A stretch of 64,000 bases of DNA, taken from the NCBI RefSeq assembly GCF_030409795.1, contig NZ_JAUFQN010000019.1, positions 1,550,001-1,614,000 of the forward strand, in the 5' to 3' direction. Shown here one piece after another: positions 28,540 through 37,995 of the stretch. Position numbers and translations under genes: made by a program. Below the pieces are notes generated by a model. It ran no database searches. It had not been told where the DNA came from and saw only the letters and a program-made list of their open reading frames with translations. Position 1 is the first letter of the stretch, and each line of letters begins with the position of its first letter. The stretch is from Flavobacterium paronense. Its GTDB lineage: Bacteria; Bacteroidota; Bacteroidia; Flavobacteriales; Flavobacteriaceae.

Positions 28540-29331
28540 CTATAAGTCTTGTGCATTAGCAATTAATTCGGCTATATCCATAACTTTAACATTGGCTTCT
28601 TGTTCTTTGGCTTTTACTCCATCAGTCATCATGGTGTTACAAAACGGACAACCTGCTGCAATAATTTCTGGTTTTGTTTCTAAAGCATCTTCTGTTCTTT
28701 CTACATTAATGTCTTTGTTACCAGGTTCTGGTTCCTTGAACATTTGTGCACCACCGGCACCACAGCATAAACCGTTGGCTCGGGAACGTTTCATTTCAAC
28801 CAATTCAGCATCCAATTTTTTAATTAAATCTCTTGGAGCTTCATATACATTATTAGCTCTTCCGAGATAACAAGGGTCGTGGAATGTTATCCTTTTTCCT
28901 TTAAATTGTCCGCCTTCTATTGTCAATCTTCCTGAATCTAAAAGTTGCTTTAGGAATTCCGTATGATGAACTACTTCATATTTTCCTCCTAATTCAGGAT
29001 ATTCATTTTTTAGTGTATTAAAGCAATGTGGGCAAGCCGTTACAATCTTTTTAGCTTCATAGGCATTCAGAACTTCAATGTTCATCATCGCCTGCATTTG
29101 GAACAAAAACTCATTTCCTGCTCTTTTTGCCGGATCACCAGTGCAACTTTCTTCTGTACCCAAAACAGCAAACTCGACATTCGCACGATTTAAAATACGC
29201 ACAAAAGCCTTGGTGATTTTTTTTGCTCTGTCATCAAAACTACCGGCACAACCAACCCAAAACAATACTTCGGGTTGTTTGCCTTGAGCCATCATTTCTG
29301 CCATGGTTGGCACGTTTAATACTTCTGACAT
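28540..29331 (-). CDS. Cysteine-rich Fe-S protein of the HdrB/GlpC/LutA type
   Basis: 263 aa with two CCG-type cysteine domains: VGCAGSFDDRAKK and ACPHCFNTLKNEYP in the first, HDPCYLGRANNVYEAP, CCGAGGAQMFKEPEPG and GCPFCNTMMTDG in the second. These motifs bind an iron-sulfur centre in heterodisulfide reductase subunit B and in the glycolate/lactate oxidase partners. It most likely works with the membrane Fe-S protein encoded two genes upstream as an electron-transfer complex to quinone. The donor is unknown. Confidence 0.88.
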   Translation of the reverse strand: MSEVLNVPTMAEMMAQGKQPEVLFWVGCAGSFDDRAKKITKAFVRILNRANVEFAVLGTEESCTGDPAKRAGNEFLFQMQAMMNIEVLNAYEAKKIVTACPHCFNTLKNEYPELGGKYEVVHHTEFLKQLLDSGRLTIEGGQFKGKRITFHDPCYLGRANNVYEAPRDLIKKLDAELVEMKRSRANGLCCGAGGAQMFKEPEPGNKDINVERTEDALETKPEIIAAGCPFCNTMMTDGVKAKEQEANVKVMDIAELIANAQDL

Positions 29332-29361
29332 TTTTTATAGATTTTTAGATTACTAGATTAC

Positions 29362-29395
29362 TAGATTGTTAGATTCATTTTAGTCTAACAATCTA
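29362..29395 (-). repeat. Inverted repeat between HAD and Fe-S genes
   Basis: TAGATTGTTAGA and TCTAACAATCTA form a 12-bp stem with a 10-base loop in the 82-base gap. Adjacent ATTACTAG copies make the area repetitive. No U-run follows, so a processing or stability role is as likely as termination. Confidence 0.5.
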
Positions 29396-29413
29396 ATTAT
29401 CCAATAATCGATA

Positions 29414-29860
29414 TTATTCATGATGCTCGTCGTCGAACACTTGAATGGTTACTTCTTTTTCAACTAAATCAGTGAATTTTCCTCTGTAACGAGTAGCTTT
29501 TACTAAGTGATTATCAATCCAGTGGTAATTTCCTCCACGTGGTTTTCCGAATAGAATTCCGTGGTATTTAAAACCGTATTTCTTTAACCAAATCTCGGTA
29601 TACTCTCTGTGTGCTTCTGTTCTAGAAGTAAAGAAGAAAATAATATGACCTTCATCATACCATTTGTTTAAGGTTACCAATGCGTCTGGATAAACCTCTG
29701 CTGTTAACATTCTTTCTGGTTCTTCATTTGGAATATCGTCACAAACCGTTCCGTCAATATCGATTAAATAATTCTTTACCCCTTCTGGTAAAATCGGACT
29801 TAAATGTTGTCCGTTTTGTGTGATGCTCTGTAAGCTTTTGTCAATGTCTTCCGATTTCAT
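29414..29860 (-). CDS. HAD-superfamily phosphatase-like protein
   Basis: 148 aa. Motif I is LIDIDGTVCDD (Asp ~34 and ~36); motif II FFFTSRTEAHREYTEIWLKKYG has the Ser/Thr; FGKPRGGNYHWIDNH supplies the Lys and the late acidic part. Relatives are sometimes labelled phosphoheptose isomerase, which the sequence does not support, as it lacks a SIS domain. The substrate is unknown. It lies between the two Fe-S genes and is probably co-transcribed with them. Confidence 0.8.
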   Translation of the reverse strand: MKSEDIDKSLQSITQNGQHLSPILPEGVKNYLIDIDGTVCDDIPNEEPERMLTAEVYPDALVTLNKWYDEGHIIFFFTSRTEAHREYTEIWLKKYGFKYHGILFGKPRGGNYHWIDNHLVKATRYRGKFTDLVEKEVTIQVFDDEHHE

Positions 29861-29941
29861 TTTTTTACTTTTTATAGTTTATCAAATTCATTCGACAAAT
29901 TCTCAAGCCTCACAATTATGAGAATTCATCTGGTTATTATA

Positions 29942-31249
29942 TTAATTTTCGTTTTTCCAGTTTAATCTATCTTGTTGGTTGTATTGCCATGGTGCACCAT
30001 TATTTTCAATATTGGTCATCATAGCATTTAAGGATTGTGGTGCCGCACTTTGCTCCATCACTAGATAGCGTCTCATATCCATAATAATAGATAATGGGCT
30101 AATATTTACCGGACATTCTTCTACACAGGCATTACAAGATGTACATGCCCATAGCTCTTCAGTCGTAATATAATCATTTAATAACGATTTATTATCGGGA
30201 ACAAAAACACCTTTGTTGGCATCTATATTTCTTCCTACTTCTTCCATTCTATCACGCGTGTCCATCATGATTTTACGCGGCGATAATTTTTTACCTGTTT
30301 GATTTGCCGGGCAGGAAGAAGTACACCGACCACATTCGGTACAAGTGTATGCATTTAGCAATTGAACCCAATTCAAATCTTGTACATCAGAAGCTCCAAA
30401 TTTACTCGAAGCTGCAGTAGCATCTACAGGCTGTGCAGCGAATGGATCTGCATTTGGATCCATCATTAGTTTTACTTCTTTGGTAACACTTTCGAGATTG
30501 TCGAATTTCCCTTTAGCATTCAAATCAGCAAAATACGTATTGGGGAAAGCTAAAAGAATATGCAAATGTTTGGAGTAGTATAAATAATTTAGGAAAATAA
30601 GGATTCCGGTGATATGTATCCACCATGCCATCATTTCAATCGCTTCTACCTGACCAATATCTAAAGAAGAAAACCACGAAGTAATATATTGAGAAATTAT
30701 ATTTCCGGAATTCATAGCCTGAAAATGCAAATCAGTAGCATTCATGATTAGGAACAATGACATTAACACTATTTCGAAATACAAGATTGTATCAGCATCT
30801 CTTTTTGGTGCTCCTTTCAAATCAGAACTGGCGAAACGTTTCAATTTGATGATGTTTCTTCTTATCCAAAAAACAATTACAGCAACTAAAACTAAAACAG
30901 CCAATATTTCAAAAGAACCAATAAGGAAACCATAAAGTCCACCTAAGAAGGAGAATACTCTATGTGTTCCGAATAATCCATCAATAATGATTTCTAAAAC
31001 TTCTAAATTGATGATGATGAATCCGGCGTAAACAATAATATGAAGCAATCCGGCAACAGGTCTTTTTACCATTTTGGATTGTCCCAATGCAATCATTGCC
31101 ATATTTTTCCAACGTGCCGATTTATTATCGGTTCGATTGACATCATGACCAAGGTTGATGTTCCGTTTTAGTTTTTTTACATTTTTAGCAAAAAAGCCAA
31201 TTCCGATAGCAAGAATGATAGCAAAGAGTATGTTGTCGATATACATCAT
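29942..31249 (-). CDS. Membrane-bound [4Fe-4S] ferredoxin-type oxidoreductase subunit
   Basis: 435 aa. The first ~260 residues have five membrane segments, two with histidines suitable for haem b (GLLHIIVYAGFI, MMAWWIHITGILIF), like NarI or HdrE. The C-terminal part has two 4Fe-4S clusters, CTECGRCTSSCP and CTSCNACVEECP, like HdrC/GlpC. Together with the cysteine-rich protein at 28540-29331 it should form a quinone-reactive complex in the inner membrane. It begins 9 bases after the MlaD-like gene. Confidence 0.88.
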   Translation of the reverse strand: MMYIDNILFAIILAIGIGFFAKNVKKLKRNINLGHDVNRTDNKSARWKNMAMIALGQSKMVKRPVAGLLHIIVYAGFIIINLEVLEIIIDGLFGTHRVFSFLGGLYGFLIGSFEILAVLVLVAVIVFWIRRNIIKLKRFASSDLKGAPKRDADTILYFEIVLMSLFLIMNATDLHFQAMNSGNIISQYITSWFSSLDIGQVEAIEMMAWWIHITGILIFLNYLYYSKHLHILLAFPNTYFADLNAKGKFDNLESVTKEVKLMMDPNADPFAAQPVDATAASSKFGASDVQDLNWVQLLNAYTCTECGRCTSSCPANQTGKKLSPRKIMMDTRDRMEEVGRNIDANKGVFVPDNKSLLNDYITTEELWACTSCNACVEECPVNISPLSIIMDMRRYLVMEQSAAPQSLNAMMTNIENNGAPWQYNQQDRLNWKNEN

Positions 31250-31258
31250 GGCTTTGGG

Positions 31259-32215
31259 TTACTTTTTAATAGTATCGTTAACAGGCGCTTTATAAGGTTT
31301 GTTTTTCTTTCCAAACAACGATACGTTTACATATCGAGTTGGATTTAAACGTAAATCTTGCAGTAATAATTCTAATTCTTTAGATGTTTTAGCAAAATTA
31401 TTGTACATCGTTTCATCTTTGGCAAGTTTACCTAAAGTTCCTTTTCCGGCTTGTACATCTGACATAATTTTATCAACACTAGCCAATGTCTTTTCTAAAC
31501 TTTTAACCGTTTTACCAATATTTGCTTTGGATATTGAATCCGATATTTTAGCAAAATTTGCGGAAGCTTTATCCACATTTGCCATCGTTGAGTTGATTTT
31601 CCCTTTATTTTCAGCTAACATTTCGTTTACCGAAGTAGAAGCCACTTTGAATTCAGCTAAAGTCGCATCAAGATTAGCAATACTGTTTTTTAAGTTTTCT
31701 TTGGTTTTTGAATCTAGAATTGAATTGACATTTTTTAATAATACATCTGCAGAAACCACCATTTTTTCCACTTTTTCCTGTAGTGGAGTTAATCGTTCTG
31801 CTACTAAAGAAGTTAAGCCTGGTTTGACATCACCTTTTAATAACATTCCGGATTCAGCAACTGATTTATCTTCAAAATTTGGTGTAATCATGATTTGTTT
31901 ACCACCAATTAATCCGGGTTCGTAGATAGAAGCAATACTTGATTTTGAAAAAGGAAAATCCGATTTGATTTGAAGTTCAACCTTTACTTTTCCTGAATTA
32001 TTAAGGAAATCAATCTTGTTAACTTTTCCAACAATTAATCCATTAATAGTTACGGGTGCAGAGTTTACCAAACCTTCTACATTGTCATATTGAACATAGA
32101 ATGTTTTATAATTGGTAAGTAAATCTCTTCCTTTTAAAAAGCTATAACCCCAAATAAATAATAAAATAGATGCAATTACTAAAATTGCGGTCTTGATTTC
32201 TCTAGTGATTTTCAA
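31259..32215 (-). CDS. MlaD/MCE-family lipid transport protein
   Basis: 318 aa, one N-terminal membrane anchor (AILVIASILLFIWGYSFLKG) followed by an MCE domain (~35-120: YNVEGLVNSAPVTINGLIVG region, GLIGGKQIMI). A long helical, coiled-coil-like tail full of Leu/Asn/Ala repeats follows. MCE proteins form hexameric tubes that move phospholipids between membranes. The other Mla subunits are not in this window. It lies 50 bases after the first amidase gene. Confidence 0.9.
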   Translation of the reverse strand: MKITREIKTAILVIASILLFIWGYSFLKGRDLLTNYKTFYVQYDNVEGLVNSAPVTINGLIVGKVNKIDFLNNSGKVKVELQIKSDFPFSKSSIASIYEPGLIGGKQIMITPNFEDKSVAESGMLLKGDVKPGLTSLVAERLTPLQEKVEKMVVSADVLLKNVNSILDSKTKENLKNSIANLDATLAEFKVASTSVNEMLAENKGKINSTMANVDKASANFAKISDSISKANIGKTVKSLEKTLASVDKIMSDVQAGKGTLGKLAKDETMYNNFAKTSKELELLLQDLRLNPTRYVNVSLFGKKNKPYKAPVNDTIKK

Positions 32216-32265
32216 TGTAAATCTTTTTTGGCAAAGTTAAAATAAATAATTAAAACTCCTTATTA

Positions 32266-33453
32266 TTATTGCTTTAATGCGTCTTTGACCGATACTTTCT
32301 TGCCGTTTTTAAAAGCAATTATAAAGGCTGATGAATATCCTTTGGCTTTGGCTTCCGATAATAATCGTTTTGCTTCATCATAATTGGTCGTTTCTCCGTA
32401 CATATATTTGTACAAAGTTCCTTCCGAGGTTATTGAAATAGCACTCAAGCCATTGAAATTACTAGGGACAAGCTCTAGTTTTTTTCCGCTTGCCGAAAGT
32501 TGCACTTTGAATGACGCAATTCCAGAAGCGACAACTTCTGGCTTAGTCTCAGGTTTAATCTCTGGTTTTGCTTGTGTTTTTTTAACTTCAGGAGTTTTTA
32601 TTGCTGTTTTCTTTTCAATTGAATCAGGAATTTTTATTGGCTCCATTTTTTGGGATGGTTTAATCATGGTATCACTATCGCTAGCACCAAAATATTCCTT
32701 TTTGTAACTGATGATTGCATTGGCTATGGCTTGTGCTATTTCTTGCTGCCCTTCTTCCGAATCTAATTTTGCACCTTCAACAGGATTGGAAATAAAACCC
32801 ATTTCTATTAAAACTCTTGGCATGTACGCTTTGTGCAAAACCATATAAGGCGCTTGTTTTACACCTCGGCTTTTTTTACCCAAATCATCAATAAAAAAGT
32901 TTTGAATTTTGCCAGCTAAAGCAATACTGTTATCTAAGAACTCTTCTTGTGTAATGGTTAAACCAATAAGTGATTCAGGCGATTTTGGGTCGTATCCTTC
33001 ATACTTTAATTTGTAATCTTTCTCTAAGGTAATAACGGAGTTTTCCCGTTTGGCCGCTTCGAGATTGGAAGCGTTTTTTGACATACCCATTACGTAGGTT
33101 TCACTTCCGTCAGCAGCATTGTTTGGATTAGCGTTACAATGAATTGAAACAAAGATATTAGCATCAGCTCTGTTGGCTATATTGGCACGTTCTACCAAAT
33201 CAATAAACTGATCCGTTTTTCGAGTATAAATCACTTTGATACTAGAATTTTTTTCTAAAATTTTACCTACTTTCAACACTACTGCTAAGGTGATGTTTTT
33301 TTCAATATGACCGTGATAAACCGCACCATAATCATGATCGCCATGACCGGCATCGAGTGTTACTTTGAATTCCTGAGAATGAACTTTTGTAGAAATGAAT
33401 AATAAGATGGCGATTGCAATATTTATTACTCTAATTGATTTTAATACTTTCAA
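32266..33453 (-). CDS. N-acetylmuramoyl-L-alanine amidase (Amidase_3) with SPOR-like tail
   Basis: 395 aa with a signal peptide (STKVHSQ). The zinc amidase domain (~30-255) shows VTLDAGHGDHDYGA (His, zinc), the E in HIEKNITL, FVSIHCNAN (His) and VLIEMGFISN (catalytic Glu). A Pro/Lys linker leads to a C-terminal ~75-residue SPOR-like domain (FKVQLSASGK ... YKYMYGETTNYDEAKRLL). It cuts the peptide from glycan strands of peptidoglycan, probably at division. Tandem paralogue of the next gene, 17 bases away. Confidence 0.93.
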   Translation of the reverse strand: MKVLKSIRVINIAIAILLFISTKVHSQEFKVTLDAGHGDHDYGAVYHGHIEKNITLAVVLKVGKILEKNSSIKVIYTRKTDQFIDLVERANIANRADANIFVSIHCNANPNNAADGSETYVMGMSKNASNLEAAKRENSVITLEKDYKLKYEGYDPKSPESLIGLTITQEEFLDNSIALAGKIQNFFIDDLGKKSRGVKQAPYMVLHKAYMPRVLIEMGFISNPVEGAKLDSEEGQQEIAQAIANAIISYKKEYFGASDSDTMIKPSQKMEPIKIPDSIEKKTAIKTPEVKKTQAKPEIKPETKPEVVASGIASFKVQLSASGKKLELVPSNFNGLSAISITSEGTLYKYMYGETTNYDEAKRLLSEAKAKGYSSAFIIAFKNGKKVSVKDALKQ

Positions 33454-33470
33454 AATATACTTTTAATTAA

Positions 33471-34610
33471 TTATTTAACTGCTGAAACTTTTCCGTCAGC
33501 AAACACCACAATAAACGCATCTTTAAATCCATGGCTTTTGGCTTCGCTATTCATTTTTTTTGCATAGTCTAAATCATATGACTTCCCATAATAATAGCGG
33601 TAAAGATTATTTTCAAACGTAAATGAAACATCCCTTAATCCTTTGAAATCATTGAATAAGTCTTTCTTTCTTGAACTGGCAAAAAGCTGTATTTTATAAA
33701 TGCCTTTTTCCGAAATGGCTGCTGATGTAGTTACCGGTTTAGTAATTACAGTATCTACAACTTCTTTTGGCTCTGATTTTGGCTCAGGTTTGTAAGTTCT
33801 AACCACCGGTTTATTGTAGTCGTTAGTATCCGATTCGTTAAAATATTCCCTTTTATAATGTATAATTGAATTGGCTATTTGTCTTGCCATTTCGGTTTGC
33901 CCATCGTCTGAATTTAAGTAATCACCTTCCTCTTTATTAGATAAAAATCCTAACTCAATTAAAACACCCGGCATTACTGCAGCATCTAAAACCCACAGAG
34001 GCTGTTGCTTAATCCCACGTGATTTTCTGTCTAACTTAGTAGTAAAATTATCTTGAATTGCTGAAGCTAAACCAATACTATTGTCAAGATTTTGTTCTTT
34101 TTTTATCGTTAATCCGATTAATGTTTCCGGTTTATTAGGATCAAACCCTTGATAGGTTTTCTTGTAATTGTCTTCTAATAAAATTACGGAGTTCTCTTTT
34201 TTGGCAACTTCCATATTCATATCACTTCTGTTAAGTGCCATTACAAAAGTCTCAGTTCCCTCGGGCTCAAAGTTTTTAACCGAGTTGCAGTGAATGGAAA
34301 CAAATAAATCAGCATTAATTTTATTGGCTATTTTTGGACGGTTCACCAATTCTATAAATTCGTCTGTTTTGCGAGTATAGACAACATTGAAATCTTTTTC
34401 GCCTTCAAGAAACCTACCCACTTTAAGTGTAGTTTTTAATGCAATGTCTTTCTCAACATAACCGTGATAGGAATTCCCGGGATCTTTTCCTCCGTGACCT
34501 GCGTCTAACACTATTGTAAATTTATTAGAAGCTGTCTGTCCTAAACTATTCAAAATGCTAAAAAGAAAGAGTACTGAAAAACAGGTTTTTATATTATTTA
34601 TAAATCTCAT
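33471..34610 (-). CDS. N-acetylmuramoyl-L-alanine amidase (Amidase_3), tandem paralogue
   Basis: 379 aa with a signal peptide (NSLGQTA). Same layout as its neighbour: VLDAGHGGKDPGN, EKDIALKT, FVSIHCNSV, VLIELGFLSN, a linker, and the SPOR-like end (YKIQLFASSRKKDL ... YRYYYGKSYDLDYAKKM). The two proteins share many motif residues but have different linkers, so the duplication is old. It is the first gene of the minus-strand run, divergent from lptD with a 73-base gap that must hold both promoters. Confidence 0.93.
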   Translation of the reverse strand: MRFINNIKTCFSVLFLFSILNSLGQTASNKFTIVLDAGHGGKDPGNSYHGYVEKDIALKTTLKVGRFLEGEKDFNVVYTRKTDEFIELVNRPKIANKINADLFVSIHCNSVKNFEPEGTETFVMALNRSDMNMEVAKKENSVILLEDNYKKTYQGFDPNKPETLIGLTIKKEQNLDNSIGLASAIQDNFTTKLDRKSRGIKQQPLWVLDAAVMPGVLIELGFLSNKEEGDYLNSDDGQTEMARQIANSIIHYKREYFNESDTNDYNKPVVRTYKPEPKSEPKEVVDTVITKPVTTSAAISEKGIYKIQLFASSRKKDLFNDFKGLRDVSFTFENNLYRYYYGKSYDLDYAKKMNSEAKSHGFKDAFIVVFADGKVSAVK

Positions 34611-34664
34611 CGACTCAAAAGTTAATTTTAATTAAAACCTAAAGGTTATAATACCAATATTTCC

Positions 34665-34672
34665 TTATTTTT
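34665..34672 (+). promoter_or_regulatory. Possible -7 element of lptD
   Basis: TATTTTTG matches TAnnTTTG. If it is real, transcription starts only a few bases before the TTG at 34684, which favours a later TTG start at 34744 for lptD. No -33 element was identified. Confidence 0.4.
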
Positions 34673-34683
34673 GACCGGAAAAA

Positions 34684-37407
34684 TTGTTTAAGTTTGCCTC
34701 GTCAAAAATCAAGCCATATTTCTACAAAAATAGCATTAAACCTTTGCAAAGAAACTTATTTTATATCGTTTTTTTAACAATTTTCCTAACACTGGGAAAC
34801 GCAAAAACATATTCACAAGAGCGACCAAAGCAAACCAAATCTTTCCCTCCTAAAAATCAGGAAACTAAGTCTGAAACCAGTAGCGAACCTACCTTAGAAG
34901 TTACCGAAATTAAAGTGCCTGACAGTCTCAAGAAAAAGCCTTTATTGGAAAGTAAAATCAAAAGAAAGGCCGTTGACTTCGAGAAATTCGATCAGAAGAA
35001 GAAGCTAATTACCCTTTACAACAAAGCCGAAGTCTATTATCAGGATATTGAACTCAAATCTGGAATTATTGTAATTGATTACCAAAAAAGTGAAATATAT
35101 GCAGGCAGAATAAAAGATTCTACAGGAGCTTACACGCAAAGACCGGTTTTTAAGCAAGGTACTAATATAGTGGAGCCCGACTCCATACGGTTTAACTTTA
35201 AAACTAAAAAAGCATTGGTTTGGAATTCGAGAACAGACCAAGGCGAGTTTAAAGTAAAGGCCGAAATCACCAAGAAAGAAAACGATTCGGTTTACTTTAT
35301 GAAAGGCGCCCGATTTACCACAGCCAAAGACATTGATGACCCTGAATATTATTTTCAAACGAATAAAGTTAAACTGGTTCCGGGGAAAAAAGTAGTGGTT
35401 GGTTTTACAAATATGGTGATTGCTGATGTACCAACACCTTTAGCCTTGCCTTTTGCTTTCTTCCCGATGACTGAAAAAAGTCGTTCCGGATTAATTGTTC
35501 CAAGTTATAATGATAGTAATACCAGAGGTTTTTCATTGCAAAACGGAGGTTATTATTTTGCGTTAAGCGATAACTATGACTTGGCTGTTTTGGGAGATTA
35601 TTTCACCAATGGTAGTTATGCTATGCGATTTGAATCTTCTTATGCTAAAATGTACAAGTTTCATGGCAATATAACTATTAGAATTGAAAATCAAATTACT
35701 AGCGAAAGAGGATATCCCGATTATGCAAAAAGCAATAATTATAACATCCAATGGTCGCATTTTAAAGATGCGAAGTCTAATCCAAACTCCCGTTTTACTG
35801 CTTCTGTTAACCTTGGAACCAGCAAGTTCTTCCGACAATCCATAAATCAGGTCAATGTAGGTTCTAACCTGAATAATCAATTAAGCTCATCGATATCCTA
35901 CTCTAAAACGTTCAACTCAATTCCACAAGTCAATTTAACCCTGGCCGCTTCGCATTCGCAAAATACCAATACGGAACAAATCAGTATGACCTTGCCAACG
36001 ATGACTTTAAGCGTTGACAGAATGTATCCGTTTGTTTCAAAAGACGGTGTTAAAAAAGGTTTTTTTAAGAACATAAATTTACAATATAACCTTAGAGGAG
36101 AAAACAGAATTCAAACTAATGATTCCCTTTTCTTTAAACCACAAATGTTTAAGGATGCTAAAATTGGTTTTCAACACAGCATTCCGTTAAGTACTAATTT
36201 TAAAGTCTTCAAATATTTTAGTGCTACTACTTCATTAAATTATAACGAGGTTTGGTATTTAAAAACAATCAAAAGACAATTTGACGCCACACAAAACAAA
36301 GTTGTTGATAATGTTATACAGGGGTTTGACGCTTTTAGAACCTATAACTTTTCTTTTGGATTGGGAACAACTGTTTATGGAACGTTTAATTTTGGAGAAG
36401 ACAAAAAGATAAAATCACTCCGACACGTTATGCGTCCGAATGTTTCCTATAGTTACACGCCGAGTTTTTCAAAATACTATGACACTTATGATTCGGATGG
36501 CAGTGGCACCATGATAAAAGAATATACTCGATTTGATGGCGGAATTTTTGGTGCACCTGGTAAAGCAATGTCAAACAATTTAAGTTTCAATCTTAGTAAT
36601 ACTTTTGAAGCCAAAGTAACCGACAAAGATTCTACCAAAACAGAACTGAAAAAAATTATGTTGTTAAATAACTTGAATTTCTCAACCAGTTATGACATCA
36701 CGGCTGATTCATTAAAATGGTCTCCGATGCGTGTGAGCGGCGGAACACAGTTCTTTAAGCAAAAGATGAATTTAAATTTTGGTGCAACTCTTGATCCTTA
36801 TGCCATTAACAATGCCGGAAAACGAATCAACACCTGGAACATTGACAACGGTGGAAGTTTGTTTAGAATGACCAGCGCAAATATGACTGTGAACTATGCT
36901 TTCTCCAGCAAAGATATTGGTGGCGAAGAAAAGAAAAACACACAAGGCACAAGAAATGGCGGAAGAGAAGATGACTTGTTTGGTACCAATACCGATTTGG
37001 GCGACAGAAGGCAAAGTCAATTTAAAGAAGATGACAAGGAACCCGATAAACCAACCGAGTTCTTTAAGTATGAGCTGCCCTGGGATATGACGCTCGCCTA
37101 CTCATTAACTTATTCCAATACGAACCGGGAGAAAAGAATATCCGGGAACTCGTTGATGGTTTCTGTGAATACCGACTTGACTCCCAAATGGAAAATCGGT
37201 GTTTCAACAGGGTATGATTTTGTACAAGAAGGTGTTACATTTACTCAATTTAGATTTGAGAGGGATTTGCTAAGTTGGCGAATGGATTTTAATTGGGTAC
37301 CATTTGGAGACAATCCCTATTGGGGATTCTTTATCGGAATAAAGGCAGGTGTTTTAAGCGATATCAAATGGGATAAACGTAATCAGGCGGATAGAACTTT
37401 AAGATAG
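34684..37407 (+). CDS. lptD: LptD-like outer-membrane LPS assembly protein
   Basis: Up to 907 aa. An OstA-like N-terminal region (YNKAEVYYQDIELKSG, IVIDYQKSEIYAG) is followed by a large beta-barrel with the LptD-type PLALPFAFFPMTEKSRSGLI segment. It inserts lipopolysaccharide into the outer leaflet, working with LptE. No ATG precedes the signal peptide: starts are TTG at 34684 or TTG at 34744, the second giving MQRNLFYIVFLTIFLTLGNA, a typical signal. The barrel part is confident, the start is not. The gene is divergent from the amidase run and followed by ridA after 80 bases. Confidence 0.9.
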   Translation: MFKFASSKIKPYFYKNSIKPLQRNLFYIVFLTIFLTLGNAKTYSQERPKQTKSFPPKNQETKSETSSEPTLEVTEIKVPDSLKKKPLLESKIKRKAVDFEKFDQKKKLITLYNKAEVYYQDIELKSGIIVIDYQKSEIYAGRIKDSTGAYTQRPVFKQGTNIVEPDSIRFNFKTKKALVWNSRTDQGEFKVKAEITKKENDSVYFMKGARFTTAKDIDDPEYYFQTNKVKLVPGKKVVVGFTNMVIADVPTPLALPFAFFPMTEKSRSGLIVPSYNDSNTRGFSLQNGGYYFALSDNYDLAVLGDYFTNGSYAMRFESSYAKMYKFHGNITIRIENQITSERGYPDYAKSNNYNIQWSHFKDAKSNPNSRFTASVNLGTSKFFRQSINQVNVGSNLNNQLSSSISYSKTFNSIPQVNLTLAASHSQNTNTEQISMTLPTMTLSVDRMYPFVSKDGVKKGFFKNINLQYNLRGENRIQTNDSLFFKPQMFKDAKIGFQHSIPLSTNFKVFKYFSATTSLNYNEVWYLKTIKRQFDATQNKVVDNVIQGFDAFRTYNFSFGLGTTVYGTFNFGEDKKIKSLRHVMRPNVSYSYTPSFSKYYDTYDSDGSGTMIKEYTRFDGGIFGAPGKAMSNNLSFNLSNTFEAKVTDKDSTKTELKKIMLLNNLNFSTSYDITADSLKWSPMRVSGGTQFFKQKMNLNFGATLDPYAINNAGKRINTWNIDNGGSLFRMTSANMTVNYAFSSKDIGGEEKKNTQGTRNGGREDDLFGTNTDLGDRRQSQFKEDDKEPDKPTEFFKYELPWDMTLAYSLTYSNTNREKRISGNSLMVSVNTDLTPKWKIGVSTGYDFVQEGVTFTQFRFERDLLSWRMDFNWVPFGDNPYWGFFIGIKAGVLSDIKWDKRNQADRTLR

Positions 37408-37487
37408 TTATCGGTTATCCGTTATTGGTTATCGGTTATCGGCCTAAGTTATAAATACTACAGAGAACAGATAAATAACAGACAACC

Positions 37488-37868
37488 ATGAAAAAAATAA
37501 TCTACACAGACAAAGCGCCAGCACCTATTGGTCCTTATAACCAAGCGGTTTTAGTTGGCAATACGCTTTATACATCCGGGCAAATAGCATTGCATCCTGT
37601 TACCATGGAATTGGTTTTGGATGATATTAAAACCGAAACCAAACAAGTTATGGAAAACATGAAAGCTGTGCTTGAAGCTGCAGACATGACTTTTGATAAT
37701 GTGGTAAAAACTACAATTTTTATAATGAATATGGGCGACTTTGCTTCTATCAATTCGGTTTACGGAAGCTACTTTGACGAAAAGACTGCACCGGCACGCG
37801 AAACGGTTCAGGTAGCTGGTTTACCAAAAGGCGTGAATGTGGAGATTTCTATGGTGGCAGTGAAGTAA
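37488..37868 (+). CDS. ridA: RidA family reactive-intermediate deaminase
   Basis: 126 aa, the family's standard length. APAPIGPYNQAV, YTSGQIALHP, and ARETVQVAGLPKGVNVEISMVAV with the substrate-binding Arg are diagnostic. It hydrolyses reactive enamines/imines formed by PLP enzymes, protecting them in the cytoplasm. It follows lptD after a gap with short GGTTATC repeats. A purine-rich tract of ~60 bases follows the stop and marks the beginning of the accessory region. Confidence 0.95.
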   Translation: MKKIIYTDKAPAPIGPYNQAVLVGNTLYTSGQIALHPVTMELVLDDIKTETKQVMENMKAVLEAADMTFDNVVKTTIFIMNMGDFASINSVYGSYFDEKTAPARETVQVAGLPKGVNVEISMVAVK

Positions 37869-37995
37869 AGAAGAAAAAGGAAAAAAAGGAAAAAGGAAAG
37901 AAGAAAGAAGAAAGAGCAAAGAAAAAAGAATGCAGCACTTGGCTGTTTTCATTGTCAATTCCTTTTTCTTTTTGCATCCCTTTTTTTAATTGGCA

